DNA of 64,000 bases, taken from NCBI GenBank assembly GCA_036262035.1, contig DATAJS010000005.1, forward strand, positions 36,110 through 100,109. Direction: 5' to 3'. Of this stretch, positions 15,718 through 23,865 are shown one piece after another. Position numbers and translations under genes: made by a program. This DNA is from Burkholderiales bacterium. Lineage in GTDB: Bacteria; Pseudomonadota; Gammaproteobacteria; Burkholderiales; SG8-41. Below the pieces are notes generated by a model. The model saw nothing but the letters and a program-made list of their open reading frames with translations, was not told where the DNA came from and searched no databases. Every line of letters begins with the position of its first letter. Position 1 is the stretch's first letter.

Positions 15718-17109
15718 GAGTTTTTCCGCCTCGAACTCCTCGTCGTCTCTCTCCGGAGGCAGCGGCGTGCCGTCCTTCTCCGCCTTGTACTGCGCGAGGC
15801 GGTTGTAGAGGGTCTTGAGAGAGATGCCGAGCATCTCGGCGGCCTTGCGGCGGACGTTGCCGCACTCGGCGAGCGTGGCTTCGATGAGGCGGCGGTTCAC
15901 CTCTTCGAGCGTGCTGCCGACACGTACCGTGATGAGCGGGGTGTGCGCGGGCTCCGAGAACATGCGCGGCGCGAGGTCGACGTCGACCACACCGTCGGCC
16001 AGGATGTAGACGCGCTGCACGTAGTTCTTGAGCTCGCGGACGTTGCCCGGCCACGAGTGCGAGTACAGCGCGGCGATCGCCGCCGGCGAGAACGTCTTCT
16101 TGGTGTTCTCTTCGGTGTTGAACTTCTCGAGGAAGTGGCGCGCGAGGATCTCGATGTCGGTGCCGCGGTCGCGCAGCGGCGGGAGCTCGATCGGGAACAC
16201 GTTCAGCCGGTGATACAGGTCCTCGCGCAGCTTCCCGTCGGCGACCGCTTTCGCGGGACTGCGGTTGGTCGCCGCGATGACGCGCACGTCGGTCGCGATC
16301 GGCGTGTTGGTGCCCACGCGCATGAACGTGCCGGTCTCGAGCACGCGCAGCAGCTTGACCTGCAGCTCCATGGGCATCTCGGTGATCTCGTCGAGGAACA
16401 GCGTGCCGCCGTGCGCGCGCTCGAAGAAGCCTTTGTGCTGGCGATCGGCGCCGGTGAACGAGCCTTTTTCGTGACCGAAGAGCTCGCTCTCGATCAGGTT
16501 CGGCGACACCGCGCCGCAGTTCAGCGGCAGGAAAGGCCGCTTCTTGCGCCGCGAAAGATCATGAACGGTCTGCGCCGCGAGCTCCTTGCCGGTGCCGCTC
16601 TCGCCCACCAGCAGCACGGTTGCCGACGTCGGCGCCACGCGGTTCAACTGGTCGTAGAGCTTCTGCATCACCGGTGCGCTGCCGATCATGTGGCCGAAAC
16701 GGCCCAGGCCGCGCAGCTCCTGACGCAGGTCGCCGATCTCGGCCCGCAGCTCGTGGGTGCCCGGGACGCGTTGCAGGATCGATTTCAGCCGGTCGATGTC
16801 GACCGGCTTCACGAGGTAATCGGTCGCGCCGGAGCGCAGGGCGCCGACGGCGCTCTCCACGGTGGCGTGGCCGGTGATCATGACGACCTCGGTCGCCTCG
16901 CGCTGCTCGAGGTCGTCGACGAGCTCGACGCCGTTACCGTCGGGCAGCTGCAGATCGGTGAGAAGAACATCGGGCCGCATCTGCGTGAGCTGGATGCGGG
17001 CAGTGCGCAGCGAAGTCGCCTTGGCGACCGTGAAACCCTCGCCCTTGACGAACTCGGATAGCCATTCAAGCTGTTCGGGATCGTCGTCTACGAGCAGGAC
17101 GTGTGGCAT
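15715..17109 (-). CDS. NtrC-family sigma-54-dependent response regulator
   Basis: The 464-residue enhancer-binding protein has a receiver domain (1-115; acidic D8-D10, phospho-Asp52, Lys101) and an AAA+ domain with Walker A GESGTGKE (169-176). The sigma-54 contact loop is GSFTGA (216-221, a known variant of GAFTGA), and Walker B GTLFLDE is at 235-241. A Fis-type HTH (about 420-448, [19 protein letters not shown]) and a short acidic tail follow. It hydrolyses ATP to open sigma-54 promoters. No kinase gene is adjacent. Given the surrounding -24/-12 elements and nearby rpoN, it is the best candidate activator of the local regulon (inference). ATG at 17109 has AAGGAGG upstream. Confidence 0.95.
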   Translation of the reverse strand: MPHVLLVDDDPEQLEWLSEFVKGEGFTVAKATSLRTARIQLTQMRPDVLLTDLQLPDGNGVELVDDLEQREATEVVMITGHATVESAVGALRSGATDYLVKPVDIDRLKSILQRVPGTHELRAEIGDLRQELRGLGRFGHMIGSAPVMQKLYDQLNRVAPTSATVLLVGESGTGKELAAQTVHDLSRRKKRPFLPLNCGAVSPNLIESELFGHEKGSFTGADRQHKGFFERAHGGTLFLDEITEMPMELQVKLLRVLETGTFMRVGTNTPIATDVRVIAATNRSPAKAVADGKLREDLYHRLNVFPIELPPLRDRGTDIEILARHFLEKFNTEENTKKTFSPAAIAALYSHSWPGNVRELKNYVQRVYILADGVVDVDLAPRMFSEPAHTPLITVRVGSTLEEVNRRLIEATLAECGNVRRKAAEMLGISLKTLYNRLAQYKAEKDGTPLPPERDDEEFEAEKL

Positions 17110-17259
17110 CGAACCTCCTTAAGGACGTGTGTGCAGCGCCCCCATTTTTTGCGATGTGAAAAAGGGCGACCGCAGGAGCCGAAATTGTTACTCGCGTTGG
17201 GTAAATCTTACCTGCTTTGGGCCGTTTTAAAGCCTCCCAACGCGTTGCGGGCTTGTTAA

Positions 17260-17275
17260 CGCAATTACCGCGCCA
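17260..17275 (-). promoter_or_regulatory. Possible sigma-54 promoter upstream of the response regulator
   Basis: The minus strand reads TGGCGCGGTAATTGCG: TGGC and TTGC halves are correct with GG-N10-GC spacing. It lies about 150 bp upstream of the regulator start, directly after the Ku stop. The long leader and GC-rich setting make chance a real possibility. Confidence 0.4.
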
Positions 17276-17277
17276 GT

Positions 17278-18195
17278 TCAGGCGCGCTTTTTGGTGGCCG
17301 TTTTCTTGGCCAGGCGGGAGGCGGATTTGCGCGCGGCTGCGCGCTTGGCGGGTTGCTTGGCTTCGTCGTTCGCGGCTTCGTCTTCCGCGGAGGCGCCCTT
17401 GCCTTTCTTGTCGAGGCTCTTGCGGAGCAGCGATACGAGGTCGATGACTTCGGCGCCGCGGCGCGGCTCGGCGGTCTCGCCCGACGGCGGCGTGAGCGTG
17501 TGAGTCTCGCCGGAAGAGATCTTCTTCTCGATCTGCTTCATGAGGTCGGCGGTGTAGGTGTCCTTGTACTGCTCGGGCTTCCACTTCTCGGTCATGTCGT
17601 CGACCAGCCGCTCGGCCATCGCGATCTCCTTGTCGGAGACGCCGGACGAGCCTTCTTCCGGCAGGTCGAGCTCGGACGCGGGACGGATCTCGTTGGCGAA
17701 GCGCAGCGTGTTCATGAGCAGCATGTTCTCGAGCGGAATGAGCGCCGCGAGGTGCTGCTTGGAGCGGATGACGACGTTGGCGATGCCGATGCGCCCGGTC
17801 TTCCTCAGCACTTCGCGCAGGAGCTTGTAGCCCTTCTCGCCGCGCTTGCCGGGCTCGAGGTAGTACGGCGTGTCGTAGTAGTACGGCGCGACCGAGGCGG
17901 CGTCGACGAATCCGACGATGTCCACCGTCTGGGTCGCCTCGACGTTCGCCTGCTTGAAGTCCTCGTCGGTGACGACGACGTACTCGCCCTTCTCGTACTC
18001 GTAGCCCTTGACGATGTTCTCCATCGTGATCTCCTCGCCGGTGCGCTTGTTGTAGCGCTTGTAGCCGACCGGGGAGAAGTCGCGCTTGTCGATCATGTCG
18101 AACGACAGCCGCTCGCTGCGCGAAGCCGGATAGAGCGAAACCGGAATCGTGACGAGACCGAAGGAGATGGCGCCTTTCCAGAGCGTACGCGGCAT
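17278..18195 (-). CDS. ku: Ku DNA end-binding protein
   Basis: The 305-residue bacterial Ku homologue starts with the family signature (RTLWKGAISFGLVTIPVSLYPA) and has the bridge region (YYYDTPYYLEPGKRGEKGY, VIRSKQHLAALIP). A Lys/Ala/Arg-rich C-terminus (about 265-305, ending KKTATKKRA) is a DNA-binding extension found in some Ku proteins. Ku homodimers bind double-strand breaks and recruit ligase D; no ligD is present here. It is the last gene of a minus-strand series (DUF4142, topoisomerase IB, membrane protein, Ku) downstream of the sigma-54 element at 20788, so stress-controlled repair is plausible. Confidence 0.95.
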   Translation of the reverse strand: MPRTLWKGAISFGLVTIPVSLYPASRSERLSFDMIDKRDFSPVGYKRYNKRTGEEITMENIVKGYEYEKGEYVVVTDEDFKQANVEATQTVDIVGFVDAASVAPYYYDTPYYLEPGKRGEKGYKLLREVLRKTGRIGIANVVIRSKQHLAALIPLENMLLMNTLRFANEIRPASELDLPEEGSSGVSDKEIAMAERLVDDMTEKWKPEQYKDTYTADLMKQIEKKISSGETHTLTPPSGETAEPRRGAEVIDLVSLLRKSLDKKGKGASAEDEAANDEAKQPAKRAAARKSASRLAKKTATKKRA

Positions 18196-18236
18196 GATTG
18201 TGAGGCGGACCCGAAATGACGGACGGATATCCTAGC

Positions 18237-18974
18237 TCAAACCTGGCGCGACAGGTTGTGCGCCGGAGGCTCGGTCACCGTGACGGTATCGCGATGCTCC
18301 ACCCGGCGGTTGATCCGGCGGGCGCCGCGCGTGCCCATGGCGCCGCCGATCATCGACAGCACGAGCGAGAGCAGCACGGTGGCCGACAGCCAGCCGGTCG
18401 CGGTGCCGACCGTGGTCGCGGCGTCCTCGACCGTCGAGCGCGGGGCGGTAGTCGCAGCCGCCGGCGTGGACAGGCGCTCGGTGATCGCGCGCGCCTGACC
18501 GGCGTCGATGCCCATCGACTCGAGCGTGCGCTGCATCTGGTCGCGGTCGCCGAGCTGCGGCGCGGCCGCGGACGTCTCCTGCGGCGCCGGTGCGAGCAGG
18601 CCGAACATGCCCGCGGTCAGGGTGCCGAGCGCGGTGGTCGCCAGCGCGGCATACAGGACGGTCGTCGCACCCCACGATACCGCGCCGTGCAGCACGCCGT
18701 CGCCGGTGCGCCGCAGGCCCGAGAGCCGCGCGGCGACGAATCCGCCGACGACCGCCGCGACGAGCATGCTGATGGTCTGCCACGCGGCGGCGCCCATCGT
18801 GATCGCGCGCGGACTGTCGGTGCCGGTGTCGACCACCGACACGCCGACGGCGACGCCGGCGAGCGTGAGCAGCAGCATCACCGAGATTCCGACTGCGAGT
18901 GAAGCGAAGATCGCGGGCCACGAAACCGGCGAGAGCCTGGCGCGGTCCGGTGCGGGAGTGATTTCGACGGCCAT
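18237..18974 (-). CDS. Polytopic membrane protein, unknown function
   Basis: The 245-residue protein has about four hydrophobic helices: residues 18-46 (SWPAIFASLAVGISVMLLLT), 58-82, 95-125 and 193-212. Small residues are frequent in the helices and the C-terminus is Arg-rich and cytoplasmic. A polar Ala/Thr/Gln-rich loop (about 130-190) separates helices 3 and 4. The first helix resembles proteins annotated as PhnA-like or YrzE-like membrane proteins common in soil bacteria, but I cannot name a function. It lies 18 bp after the topoisomerase IB gene and 41 bp before Ku on the same strand. Confidence 0.75.
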   Translation of the reverse strand: MAVEITPAPDRARLSPVSWPAIFASLAVGISVMLLLTLAGVAVGVSVVDTGTDSPRAITMGAAAWQTISMLVAAVVGGFVAARLSGLRRTGDGVLHGAVSWGATTVLYAALATTALGTLTAGMFGLLAPAPQETSAAAPQLGDRDQMQRTLESMGIDAGQARAITERLSTPAAATTAPRSTVEDAATTVGTATGWLSATVLLSLVLSMIGGAMGTRGARRINRRVEHRDTVTVTEPPAHNLSRQV

Positions 18975-18992
18975 GTTGAACCTCTTCTGCGG

Positions 18993-20129
18993 CTAGTGTT
19001 TGTTGCGCGCGGAACGCTTCGTTCGCGCCTTGCGCAACGACTTGCGCAGTGGGCCTTCGAGGCTCTTTCCGTGCGGCGTGTGCGCGAGAAGCTGCAACAG
19101 CCGTACCCGTTCGTTCACCGTTCCGCGCAGCACCGCCCCGCGCAGCTCCCCCGCGAGATAGGCGTCGATGACGACCGGATTGACGTAGCACTTGCGGCAC
19201 ATCGCAGGCGTATTGCCGAGCGTATCGGCGATCGACTGCAACACCTCTTTCATCTTCGCCTGCGCTTCCTTCTGATGCGCGAACGCGTGGCCGGCGAGCG
19301 CGGCGAGCGCCTCGGCGGTGGCGTGCCACGTGCGGAAGTCTTTCGCGGTGAATGCGTCGCCCGTGATCTCCTTCAGGTACTCGTTGACGTCGGTGGACCC
19401 GACGTCGCGCACGCTGCCGTCGTCGTCGACGTAGCCGAACAGCTCCTGCCCCGGCAGCTCGAGGCAGCCGCGCAGCACCTTCGCCGCGCGCGGATCCTCG
19501 AGCTCGATCTCGTGCACGATGCCGTGCTTGCCGCGAAACCTGAACTGCACGCGGCGTCCGTTCACTTTCACGTGGCGGTTGCGCAGCGTGGTGAGGCCGT
19601 ACGAATCGTTCGTTCGCGCGTACTCGTCGTTGCCGACGCGGATCAGCGTGTGCTCGAGCAGACGCACGATGGTCGCGAGGACTTTCTCGCGCGGCATACC
19701 GGCGAGCTTGAGGTCGCGCGCGACGCGCCGGTGAATCTTCGGCAGCGCCCTTCCGAACGTGTTCATGCGCTCGAACTTGTGCGCGTCTCGCACCTGGCGC
19801 CATTTGGGGTGATAGCGATACTGCTTGCGTCCCCTGGCGTCGATGCCGGTCGCCTGCACGTGGCCGCGCTCGTCGCGGCATATCCATACGTCGCGGTATG
19901 CCGGTGGGATGGCAAGCCTGCGGATGCGCGCGAGCGTCGCTTCATCGCTCACGCGTTTGCCGCGCGCGTCGACGTAGGTGTAGCCCTTGCCTGCGCGCTT
20001 TCTCCTGATGCCCGGTTCGCTGTCGCTCGAATAGCGCAGGTCGTCGCACGCGCGAAGCGTCTCGGCGGTGCTCTTCGGTATGACCGGCGGCGGCGCGCCG
20101 CGCGACGTTTCAGCGGCCGGCGAGCGCAT
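18993..20129 (-). CDS. DNA topoisomerase IB (poxvirus-like)
   Basis: The 378-residue enzyme relaxes supercoils through a 3'-phosphotyrosyl intermediate. The N-terminal domain (GIRRKRAGKGYTYVDARGKRVSD, IPPAYRDVWI) is followed by the catalytic domain with RVGNDEYARTNDSYGLTTLR, the hallmark KDFRTWHAT and the catalytic Tyr within CRKCYVNPVV. ATG at 20129 overlaps the DUF4142 gene by 20 bp, which suggests cotranscription. The first ~35 residues are poorly conserved in appearance, so a later start cannot be excluded. Together with Ku downstream it forms a DNA-maintenance pair in the proposed sigma-54 operon. Confidence 0.93.
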   Translation of the reverse strand: MRSPAAETSRGAPPPVIPKSTAETLRACDDLRYSSDSEPGIRRKRAGKGYTYVDARGKRVSDEATLARIRRLAIPPAYRDVWICRDERGHVQATGIDARGRKQYRYHPKWRQVRDAHKFERMNTFGRALPKIHRRVARDLKLAGMPREKVLATIVRLLEHTLIRVGNDEYARTNDSYGLTTLRNRHVKVNGRRVQFRFRGKHGIVHEIELEDPRAAKVLRGCLELPGQELFGYVDDDGSVRDVGSTDVNEYLKEITGDAFTAKDFRTWHATAEALAALAGHAFAHQKEAQAKMKEVLQSIADTLGNTPAMCRKCYVNPVVIDAYLAGELRGAVLRGTVNERVRLLQLLAHTPHGKSLEGPLRKSLRKARTKRSARNKH

Positions 20130-20736
20130 TCACGAGCTTCTGGGCGGCGGTCAGGTGCTCGCGCAGCGCGGTCAGCGTCCGCTCGGCGTAGCGCTTGAGG
20201 TCACGGTCGTTGCCGTCGTTCAGCTGGCGCTCGAACAGCGCAATCGCCTCCTTGTGCGCGTCCACCCCGAAGCGACGGAGGAACGCTTCGCCGATCTCCT
20301 GCGCCCGCACGCCCGAAAGCTTGGTGACCATGTCCAGATGACGGCCGGTCGCCGCGGGCGGCAGGTTGAGCCCTTTCGCCGCGGCGATCTTGCGCAGCTC
20401 GTCGACGCTGCGGCCGTGCTCCTTGGCGATGCGTTCGGCGTAGCCGCGGATCTCGGGCGCCGGCGTCGCTTTGAGCACCAGCCGCGCCGCCTCGACTTCG
20501 GCGAGCCCGCTCGACGCGGCGAACAGCGCGAACGCTTCGTCGGCCGGCTGCATCGATGCGCCGGACACCGCGGCGGGCGACACGACAAGGTCCGTCGTCT
20601 GCGCCACCGCTTCGGATACGAATGCGAACGTCTTCGGCTTTTGCGGCCGCGTGTCGCACGCGGTCGCCAGCGCGAGTGCGCATAGCGCGATGACCGCCGC
20701 GCTCACGCGCCTGCGCAAAGCATTGCGATCGTCCAT
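20110..20736 (-). CDS. DUF4142 (ferritin-like) lipoprotein
   Basis: The 208-residue protein has a lipoprotein signal peptide (VSAAVIALCALALATAC, lipidated Cys27) and a DUF4142 four-helix domain (about 65-205: FALFAASSGLAEVEAARL, EIRGYAERIAKEHGRS, FLRRFGVDAHKEAIALFERQ). The family has a ferritin-like fold and is common in stress-related envelope loci; metal binding is not proven. ATG at 20736 has GAGGA eight bases upstream and matches the signal peptide. A minus-strand -24/-12 element lies about 52 bp upstream, back to back with the one driving the gene at 20866. Confidence 0.88.
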   Translation of the reverse strand: MDDRNALRRRVSAAVIALCALALATACDTRPQKPKTFAFVSEAVAQTTDLVVSPAAVSGASMQPADEAFALFAASSGLAEVEAARLVLKATPAPEIRGYAERIAKEHGRSVDELRKIAAAKGLNLPPAATGRHLDMVTKLSGVRAQEIGEAFLRRFGVDAHKEAIALFERQLNDGNDRDLKRYAERTLTALREHLTAAQKLVNALAGR

Positions 20737-20787
20737 GAGGGTCCTCGAAGAATCTCCGCGCGATTGCACGGGATGCGGCCGCTTCCT

Positions 20788-20803
20788 GCATCGTGCGTGC
20801 CCG
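20788..20803 (-). promoter_or_regulatory. Sigma-54 promoter for DUF4142-topoisomerase-Ku series
   Basis: The minus strand reads GGGCACGCACGATGCA: GGCACG is perfect, the -12 half is ATGCA, and spacing is GG-N10-GC. The leader to the DUF4142 start is about 40 nt. Confidence 0.6.
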
Positions 20804-20807
20804 TCAC

Positions 20808-20823
20808 GGGCATAGGCATTGCA
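20808..20823 (+). promoter_or_regulatory. Sigma-54 promoter for the 20866-21650 genes
   Basis: GGGCATAGGCATTGCA has a GGCA -24 half and a perfect TTGCA -12 half. Only four bases separate it from the divergent element on the other strand. Confidence 0.65.
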
Positions 20824-20865
20824 CCAACGCGGCCGAAAGGCCCCGACTCACGAGAGGGAAACATC

Positions 20866-21201
20866 ATGAGAAACCTCGTTCGTTACGCACTCATGGCGAT
20901 CGCGCTCGCCGCGGTTGCGCCGGCCGTGGCGCAGGATGCGAAGAAGGCGCCTGCGGCGTCGGGAGCGGCCGCGCGCCCGGCCGATTCCACCGCCAACAAG
21001 CCCAGCGAGTCCGGCGCACAGACCAGCACGCCGCCGGGCGCGGTCACCGGCGCAGGCCAGCCGCAGGGCGGCGGTCAACCGGCGCAAGCACAAGGCGCCG
21101 ACAGCGCGAAAGCGAAGAGCGGCACCGGCGCCAAGACCAAGAAATCGGCGAAGAAGAAAAAGACGCGCAAGCACCGCACGGCGAAGCGCACCGCCCGCTG
21201 A
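20866..21201 (+). CDS. Secreted polycationic low-complexity protein
   Basis: The 111-residue protein has a Sec signal peptide (NLVRYALMAIALAAVAPAVAQ). A disordered Ala/Gly/Pro/Gln/Ser-rich middle follows, then a strongly basic end (KTKKSAKKKKTRKHRTAKR). I know no function for it. After export the basic tail would face anionic lipopolysaccharide, peptidoglycan or extracellular DNA, so a charge-based envelope role is possible (inference). ATG at 20866 has AGAGGG upstream and a sigma-54 element 43 bp before it. Its stop overlaps the start of the PRC-barrel gene (TGATG). Confidence 0.75.
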   Translation: MRNLVRYALMAIALAAVAPAVAQDAKKAPAASGAAARPADSTANKPSESGAQTSTPPGAVTGAGQPQGGGQPAQAQGADSAKAKSGTGAKTKKSAKKKKTRKHRTAKRTAR

Positions 21202-21650
21202 TGTCAGCCGCAGCGCACCGCGCGAATCCCTACACCGCGAGCGGCCTCGCCGGCAGCTCGCGTGGCTGCGCGCCTGCGGCCGATCGGGAGCCCGGCGGCC
21301 CCGGGCCCGAGGTCATGGCGGCGAGCTCGCTCGAAGGCGAGACGGTCATGAACCTCGCCGGCGACACGCTCGGCGAGATCGAAGAGCTCATGCTCGACGT
21401 GAAGACCGGCCGCATCGCCTACGCGATACTCGCGGTCGGCGGCTTCCTCGGCATCGGCGAGAAGTACTTCGCCGTACCGTGGCGCGCTCTCACGCTCGAT
21501 CCCGAGCGCAAGTGCTTCGTGCTCGACGTCGACAAGGATCGGCTGGAGAACGCGCCCGGCTTCGACCGCGATCACTGGCCCGCGATGGCCGACGAAAGCT
21601 GGGCGACGGCGGTGCACGAGTACTACCGGACTCAGCCATACTGGAAGTAA
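21201..21650 (+). CDS. PRC-barrel domain protein
   Basis: The 149-residue protein has a PRC-barrel domain in residues ~40-120 (SSLEGETVMNLAGDTLGEIEELMLDVKTGRIAYAILAVGG, then FAVPWRALTLD), preceded by a polar N-terminal extension. PRC barrels are small beta-barrels found in RimM and photosynthetic reaction centre H subunits; stand-alone copies are frequent in stress loci with no settled function. There is no signal peptide, so it is probably cytosolic. The start overlaps the stop of the preceding gene, giving a two-gene operon closed by the terminator at 21661-21688. Confidence 0.88.
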   Translation: MSAAAHRANPYTASGLAGSSRGCAPAADREPGGPGPEVMAASSLEGETVMNLAGDTLGEIEELMLDVKTGRIAYAILAVGGFLGIGEKYFAVPWRALTLDPERKCFVLDVDKDRLENAPGFDRDHWPAMADESWATAVHEYYRTQPYWK

Positions 21651-21660
21651 CCCGCCAACA

Positions 21661-21688
21661 AAAAACGGCGCCCTGGGGCGCCGTTTTT
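21661..21688. terminator. Bidirectional rho-independent terminator
   Basis: AAAAACGGCGCC (21661-21672) pairs with GGCGCCGTTTTT (21677-21688) around CTGG. A T-run follows on both strands, so it can serve the PRC-barrel operon (+) and rpoN (-), which converge here. Confidence 0.93.
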
Positions 21689-21703
21689 ATTGGTGACGAA
21701 GCA

Positions 21704-23152
21704 TCAAGCCTGCGCGCGCATCGTCTGCGATCTGCCGAGCGTGCGGCGGACCTCGACGCTCGGGACGCGCATCAGCGTGCGGTACTTGGTGATCGTCCTG
21801 CGCGCGACGCGCAGACCCTGCTCGGAGAGCAGCGTCGCGAGCTTGGCGTCGGACAGCGGACGCGCGGGGTCTTCGGTCGTGATCAGCTCCTTCAGCAGCG
21901 CGCGCACCGCGGTCGCCGAGCAGGCGCCGCCCGCCTCGGTCGCAAGCTGACGCGAGAAGAAGTGCTTGAACTCGTACACGCCGCGCGGGGTGGCCATGTA
22001 CTTGTTGTTCGTCACGCGGCACACCGTCGACTCGTGCAGATTGAGCTGCGCGGCGATGTGCTTGAGCGCGAGCGGCTTCATCGCCACCTCCCCGTACTCG
22101 AGGAAGGCGCGCTGTTTCTGCACGATCGCTTCGGCGACGCGCTGGATGGTGACGAGGCGCTGCTCCATGCTGCGCAGCAGCCAGCGCGCTTCCTGGAGCT
22201 GCTTCGACAGGAACGAGTGGCCCGCGCCCGACACCGCGTCGGCGTACGAGCGGTTGATGCGCAGCCGCGGCACGACCGCGGGATTGAGGTTGCACACCCA
22301 CTTGCCGCGGACCTTGGTGACGATCACGTCCGGGATGACGAAGCGCGCGTCGCCGCGTCCGAAGCGATGGCCCGGCTTCGGATCGAGGGAGCGGATCAGC
22401 GCGATCGCCTGGTGCATCGTCTTCTCGTCGCAATTCAACTGCTGCTGGAGCTTGCCCAGCTCGTGGGCGGCGAGCACCGGCAGATGGTTCTGCACGATCC
22501 TGCATGCGCATTCCCACGCCGGGCCGCGCTCGTCGCGCGCGTTGAGCTGCAGCGTCAGGCATTCCTGGAGATCGCGCGCCCCGACGCCGGCGGGCTCGAG
22601 AGTCTGTACGAGCTTGAGCGAGGCGCGAAGCTCGTCGGGCTCGACGCCGCCGTCCGCGGTGAGCAGCGCCGCCAGCTCTTCCAGGGAGACTTTCAGATAA
22701 CCATCGTCGTCGAGCGCATCGACGATGAGGTGCGCCAGCGCGCGGTCGCGCTCGCCCATCGGGGAGAGCATCAACTGGTTGCGAAGATGGGCCTGGAGCG
22801 AAGGCTCGGGCTCGCTCCAGTCGGTGCGGTCGTTTTCCATGTCGCCCGAGCCGCCGGAGCCGAACGACGGGCTCTCGTAGCTGTAGCGCTCTTCGCCCTC
22901 GTTGTCGGGTGCGGCGGACTCAGGCGCGGCCGTCGTCGGGGTGGCCGGCTCCGAGAGCGTCGATGACGAAGCCGATGTGGCGGCATGCTGCGGCTTCTCG
23001 GCCTGTTCCTCGAGGAACGGGTTGTTCACCAGCGCTTCACCCATCTCCTGAGCGAATTCGAGCGCTGACAACTGCAGGAGGCGAAGCGCCTGCTGGAGCT
23101 GCGGGGTTAACGCGAGGTGCTGTCTGAGCCTGAGATCGAGGGCCGGGGCCAT
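21704..23152 (-). CDS. rpoN: RNA polymerase sigma-54 factor, apparent second copy
   Basis: The 482-residue sigma-54 has region I with the activator-interacting Gln/Leu-rich helices (1-48, LDLRLRQHLALTPQLQQAL). An acidic low-complexity region II (about 50-115) is followed by the core-binding and HTH regions. The RpoN box ARRTITKYR is at 450-458, where the consensus is ARRTVAKYR. It directs polymerase to -24/-12 promoters. The normal proteobacterial context (lptB upstream, hpf and ptsN downstream) is absent, so this is probably a dedicated paralogue. A near-perfect -24/-12 element sits 67 bp upstream, implying autoregulation or control by another sigma-54. At least eight further elements lie within 10 kb. 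Confidence 0.95.
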   Translation of the reverse strand: MAPALDLRLRQHLALTPQLQQALRLLQLSALEFAQEMGEALVNNPFLEEQAEKPQHAATSASSSTLSEPATPTTAAPESAAPDNEGEERYSYESPSFGSGGSGDMENDRTDWSEPEPSLQAHLRNQLMLSPMGERDRALAHLIVDALDDDGYLKVSLEELAALLTADGGVEPDELRASLKLVQTLEPAGVGARDLQECLTLQLNARDERGPAWECACRIVQNHLPVLAAHELGKLQQQLNCDEKTMHQAIALIRSLDPKPGHRFGRGDARFVIPDVIVTKVRGKWVCNLNPAVVPRLRINRSYADAVSGAGHSFLSKQLQEARWLLRSMEQRLVTIQRVAEAIVQKQRAFLEYGEVAMKPLALKHIAAQLNLHESTVCRVTNNKYMATPRGVYEFKHFFSRQLATEAGGACSATAVRALLKELITTEDPARPLSDAKLATLLSEQGLRVARRTITKYRTLMRVPSVEVRRTLGRSQTMRAQA

Positions 23153-23218
23153 TTGTGTTGCCTCCTACTTGTTGTCTCCACCCCAAACAGGGTGCATTCG
23201 TTCACTGCGCACCCCTGT

Positions 23219-23234
23219 TGCAAGGCCTATGCCA
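23219..23234 (-). promoter_or_regulatory. Sigma-54 promoter of rpoN
   Basis: The minus strand reads TGGCATAGGCCTTGCA, matching TGGCA at -24 and TTGCA at -12 with correct spacing. It is the best match in the window and lies 67 bp from the rpoN start. Confidence 0.75.
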
Positions 23235-23359
23235 GTTTCGTTAGCCCCTGAATAGGCACGAGAAATGCTGCGGTCTACCCGCTTTTTCGCGGAATTTGGT
23301 GCCTCAGGCGGTAATTCTTCCCTGCCTCGAAGGTCGGCCCGCCTTAAAGGAAGGGGGGT

Positions 23360-23389
23360 CTCGGAGGGAAACCTTGGTTTCCCTCTGAG
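23360..23389. repeat. GGGAAACC palindrome, copy 1
   Basis: CTCGGAGGGAAACC and GGTTTCCCTCTGAG flank TT; one mismatch in the stem. Direct repeat of the element at 23423. Confidence 0.85.
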
Positions 23390-23422
23390 GCGTTCACCGG
23401 GCGCGACCTGGCGCAGCCAGGT

Positions 23423-23452
23423 CTCGGAGGGAAACCTTGGTTTCCCTCCGAG
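23423..23452. repeat. GGGAAACC palindrome, copy 2
   Basis: CTCGGAGGGAAACC and GGTTTCCCTCCGAG flank TT, a perfect 14-bp inverted repeat. It may terminate the minus-strand gene that ends at 23492. Confidence 0.85.
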
Positions 23453-23491
23453 GCGGACCTGCGCGCAGCGAAGTAGCGCCGCCTGCGGACG

Positions 23492-23830
23492 CTACTTCGC
23501 AGGTGTTGAGTGAGCCTCGGCCGATTGGTTCTTACCGCCGCCCGCGCCGGCGGTGCCCGGCTTTTCGACCGCTTTGTGCGACACGTTGGTCGCCTCGGTC
23601 CTGCCCGCGGCCGCGGATGCGCCCGCCCCGCCCTTGGTCTTCTTGTAGTACTCGACCACGCGGTTCTGCGCTTTCTCCAGCGCCGCTTTTTCCTGCTCTA
23701 CCTTCGCTGCATCCACCTGTTTCTTCTGCGCCGCGGCTTCCTGCTGCTCGGGCGTGGGTGGGGGAAGCTTGGCGAGCGCGACGCCGGCGAGCGCCGACAT
23801 CGCAAGGGCGGTAATGTGCGTGATGCGCAT
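23492..23830 (-). CDS. Secreted coiled-coil protein, unknown function
   Basis: The 112-residue protein has a Sec signal peptide (HITALAMSALAGVALA) followed by a Pro-rich start (KLPPPTPEQQ), a charged helix (about 32-65, AAAQKKQVDAAKVEQEKAALEKAQ) and a disordered Gly/Ala/Lys tail. The helix looks like a short periplasmic coiled coil. I cannot assign a function. ATG at 23830 has AAAGGAAAG upstream. It lies 35 bp after the hydrophilic gene 23866-24132 on the same strand and probably shares its sigma-54 element at 24166. Confidence 0.7.
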   Translation of the reverse strand: MRITHITALAMSALAGVALAKLPPPTPEQQEAAAQKKQVDAAKVEQEKAALEKAQNRVVEYYKKTKGGAGASAAAGRTEATNVSHKAVEKPGTAGAGGGKNQSAEAHSTPAK

Positions 23831-23865
23831 GGGTTCTTTCCTTTCGTGAGAAATCCGGGTTTGGG

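Larger units (their letters stand above)
23153..23491. other. Non-coding stretch upstream of rpoN
   Basis: About 340 bp without a convincing gene. It holds the rpoN sigma-54 element (23219-23234) and two copies of the GGGAAACC palindrome (23360-23389, 23423-23452) separated by about 33 bp. The open frames here arise from the palindromes and show no protein-like features. Confidence 0.7.

Noticed and set aside
23265..23513. Small plus-strand protein with repeated SEGNLGFP
   Set aside because: The repeated peptide comes from two copies of the GGGAAACC palindrome; there is no ribosome site or homology.
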